Position numbers and translations under genes: made by a program. Below, piece after piece: positions 13,455 to 14,529 of a stretch of DNA of 14,529 nt (the stretch's first letter is position 1; each line of letters begins with the position of its first letter). Origin of the DNA: CAWUJT01 sp963922715 (GTDB taxonomy: Bacteria; Pseudomonadota; Alphaproteobacteria; Rhodobacterales; Rhodobacteraceae); contig CAWUJT010000065.1 in assembly GCA_963922715.1 (NCBI GenBank), forward strand, positions 1 to 14,529, given 5' to 3'. The notes beneath the pieces are model-generated. The model did no database searches. It saw only the letters and a program-made list of their open reading frames with translations, and was not told the DNA's origin.

Positions 13455-14054
13455 ATGGCCTTTGATCTTCCCGATCTTCCCTATGCCCATGACGCGCTTG
13501 CCGCGAATGGTATGAGCACCGAGACACTCGAATTCCACCATGACCTGCACCACAAGGCCTATGTCGATAATGGCAACAAGCTGATTGCTGGCACAGAGTG
13601 GGAAGGCAAAAGCCTTGAAGCGATTATCACCGGCACGTATCAATCGGGTGCGGTGGCCCAAAATGGCATCTTCAACAACATCAGCCAGCTTTGGAATCAC
13701 AACCAATTTTGGGAGATGATGGGTCCCGGTGACAGCAAAATGCCAGGGGAGCTTGAGGCCGCCCTTGTGGAAAGCTTCGGCTCTATCGATGCCTTCAAAG
13801 CACAGTTTTCCGCTGCGGGCGCTGGCCAATTCGGCTCTGGTTGGGCATGGCTTGTGAAAGATGCGGATGGCAGCTTGAAAGTGACCAAGACAGAAAACGG
13901 GGTTAATCCGCTTTGCTTTGGGCAAACGGCACTCTTGGGATGCGATGTGTGGGAGCACAGCTACTACATTGATTTCCGCAACAAGCGCCCTGCGTATCTG
14001 ACGAACTTCCTTGATAACCTGGTGAATTGGGAAAACGTCGCCAGCCGGATGTGA
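13455..14054 (+). CDS. sodB: Superoxide dismutase, iron type
   Basis: The enzyme dismutes superoxide to oxygen and hydrogen peroxide, normally as a cytoplasmic dimer. The 199-residue product has no signal peptide. All four metal ligands are visible: His28 (LEFHHD), His82 (QLWNHNQFW), Asp164 and His168 (DVWEHSYY). Gln78, four residues before His82, matches the active-site Gln placement of Fe-SODs rather than Mn-SODs, so I call it iron type; cambialistic use of Mn is possible. FGSGWAWL is also present. AGGAG lies 7 bases before the ATG. A candidate -35 (TTGACG at 13396) sits in the 147-base divergent gap, but its -10 is poor (ACATAG). The gene is monocistronic, with a clear terminator just downstream. 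Confidence 0.96.
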   Translation: MAFDLPDLPYAHDALAANGMSTETLEFHHDLHHKAYVDNGNKLIAGTEWEGKSLEAIITGTYQSGAVAQNGIFNNISQLWNHNQFWEMMGPGDSKMPGELEAALVESFGSIDAFKAQFSAAGAGQFGSGWAWLVKDADGSLKVTKTENGVNPLCFGQTALLGCDVWEHSYYIDFRNKRPAYLTNFLDNLVNWENVASRM

Positions 14055-14076
14055 ACTGTGCCCTTGGAGGCAAGAG

Positions 14077-14108
14077 CCGCCCGGGTCTGATTTCGGGCGG
14101 TTTTATAT
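14077..14108 (+). terminator. Intrinsic terminator of sodB
   Basis: CCGCCCG (14077-14083) and CGGGCGG (14094-14100) form a perfect 7-base GC stem with a 10-base loop. It is followed directly by TTTTATAT and starts 22 bases after the sodB stop, a standard rho-independent layout. Confidence 0.85.
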
Positions 14109-14233
14109 AGTGTTTCCAAAATTGATTTACCTTTTCAAAGCGATTGATGAAGGATCAATTCATGAGAATAATCTCTTATTTTTTGAATGACTTATGAAAA
14201 ATAGCAATGCTTTAAAGACTCAATTTTGTTGTG

Positions 14234-14261
14234 TTGATAGGTTTGAATTGGTACCTACAAG
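14234..14261 (+). promoter_or_regulatory. Candidate promoter of the rhamnosyltransferase-like gene
   Basis: TTGATA (14234-14239) and TACAAG (14256-14261) are 16 bases apart in the AT-rich 192-base gap after the sodB terminator. Transcription would start about 33 bases before the ATG at 14301. The gap also holds a small inverted repeat, ATTGAT/ATCAAT (14143-14159). The -10 matches only four of six positions, so this is tentative. Confidence 0.3.
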
Positions 14262-14300
14262 TCTCAGAAAAGGTTCGGTTGAGCCATAAGTTTGGAAAAA

Positions 14301-14529
14301 ATGAAGTTTGAACATCACATCCTCACGCGGTTTAATATGCGTACTCCCGCAAACTATAGCGAAGACTGGTTTCTGCATCGGCTTGGGCTTTTTGAGAAGT
14401 ATTGCCTTCCCTCCGTCACGCGACAGACAAACAGAAACTTCGTCTGGCATCTGTTGTTTGACGAGCAGCGCACGCTGCCTCATATCGACACAATCCGACG
14501 GTTCAATCTTGACGCAGCAAATGCGCAAA
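14301..14529 (+). CDS. Rhamnosyltransferase-like glycosyltransferase, 3'-truncated
   Basis: Only the first 76 codons are in the window; the frame runs open off the right edge. The start MKFEHHILTRFNMRTP is followed by SEDWFLHRLGLFEKYCLPSV, RQTNRNFVWHLLFDEQ and a continuing helical stretch. This pattern (TRFN, W-x-x-R-x-x-LFE, PS-x-x-Q, F-x-W-x-x-x-FD) matches the N-terminus of the putative rhamnosyltransferase family (PF11316 type), common in roseobacters. The family is thought to act in surface polysaccharide or glycolipid synthesis. The start is ATG 14301, preceded by GGAAAAA, and an in-frame TGA at 14280-14282 closes the frame upstream. A minus-strand ORF covering the same bases (14220-14528) has no family resemblance and is treated as a shadow. 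Confidence 0.75.
   Translation, partial: MKFEHHILTRFNMRTPANYSEDWFLHRLGLFEKYCLPSVTRQTNRNFVWHLLFDEQRTLPHIDTIRRFNLDAANAQ

Noticed and set aside
14220..14528. Minus-strand ORF of 102 residues at the right edge
   Set aside because: The opposite strand encodes a recognisable glycosyltransferase N-terminus from ATG 14301; the minus-strand product has no family features and crosses the likely promoter region.

Overview
The window looks like part of a chromosome from a marine alphaproteobacterium of the Rhodobacterales (Roseobacter-type). The reasons are the style of the proteins (a Hint_2-type protein, the hisF-hisE arrangement, a short second glutamyl-tRNA synthetase, PGK next to a class I aldolase, many Tat/Sec-exported small proteins), moderate GC and dense gene packing. 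No rRNA, tRNA, transposon or CRISPR array was seen. No intergenic gap exceeds about 250 bases.

Layout, left to right. (1) 1-1773, plus strand: the 3' part of a Hint-domain protein gene, a strong hairpin, then hisF and hisE overlapping by ATGA. (2) 1807-2841, minus strand: an orphan spermidine/putrescine-type periplasmic binding protein, convergent with hisE and sharing a terminator with it. (3) 3014-4189, plus strand: dprA. (4) 4234-6715, minus strand: a four-gene operon, read bufA, bufB, bufC, bufD. It encodes an exported Cys-rich peptide (DUF2282/bufferin type), an MNIO/DUF692 maturase, a DUF2063 partner and a DoxX membrane protein. (5) 6869-10338, minus strand: gltX paralogue, pgk and class I fructose-bisphosphate aldolase, closely packed in that transcription order. 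(6) 10499-11827, plus strand: a small membrane-anchored protein of unknown function and a Tat-exported metallo-beta-lactamase-fold hydrolase. (7) 11880-13307, minus strand: a Tat-exported YHS-domain protein and an ArsR-SRPBCC fusion regulator that looks leaderless and has a dyad over its promoter. (8) 13455-14054, plus strand: iron-type superoxide dismutase with its own terminator. (9) 14301-end, plus strand: the start of a rhamnosyltransferase-like gene cut by the window edge.

The most interesting system is the buf operon. The three downstream genes are coupled by ATGA overlaps. The peptide gene is set apart by a perfect 10-bp hairpin that could raise peptide output relative to the enzymes. 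By family knowledge such operons make modified Cys peptides that bind copper outside the cytoplasm. That function is inferred here, not shown. The other notable regulatory find is the ArsR-SRPBCC promoter, where the predicted transcription start coincides with the A of the ATG and a symmetrical dyad centred on TCACGTGA overlaps the -35 and spacer.
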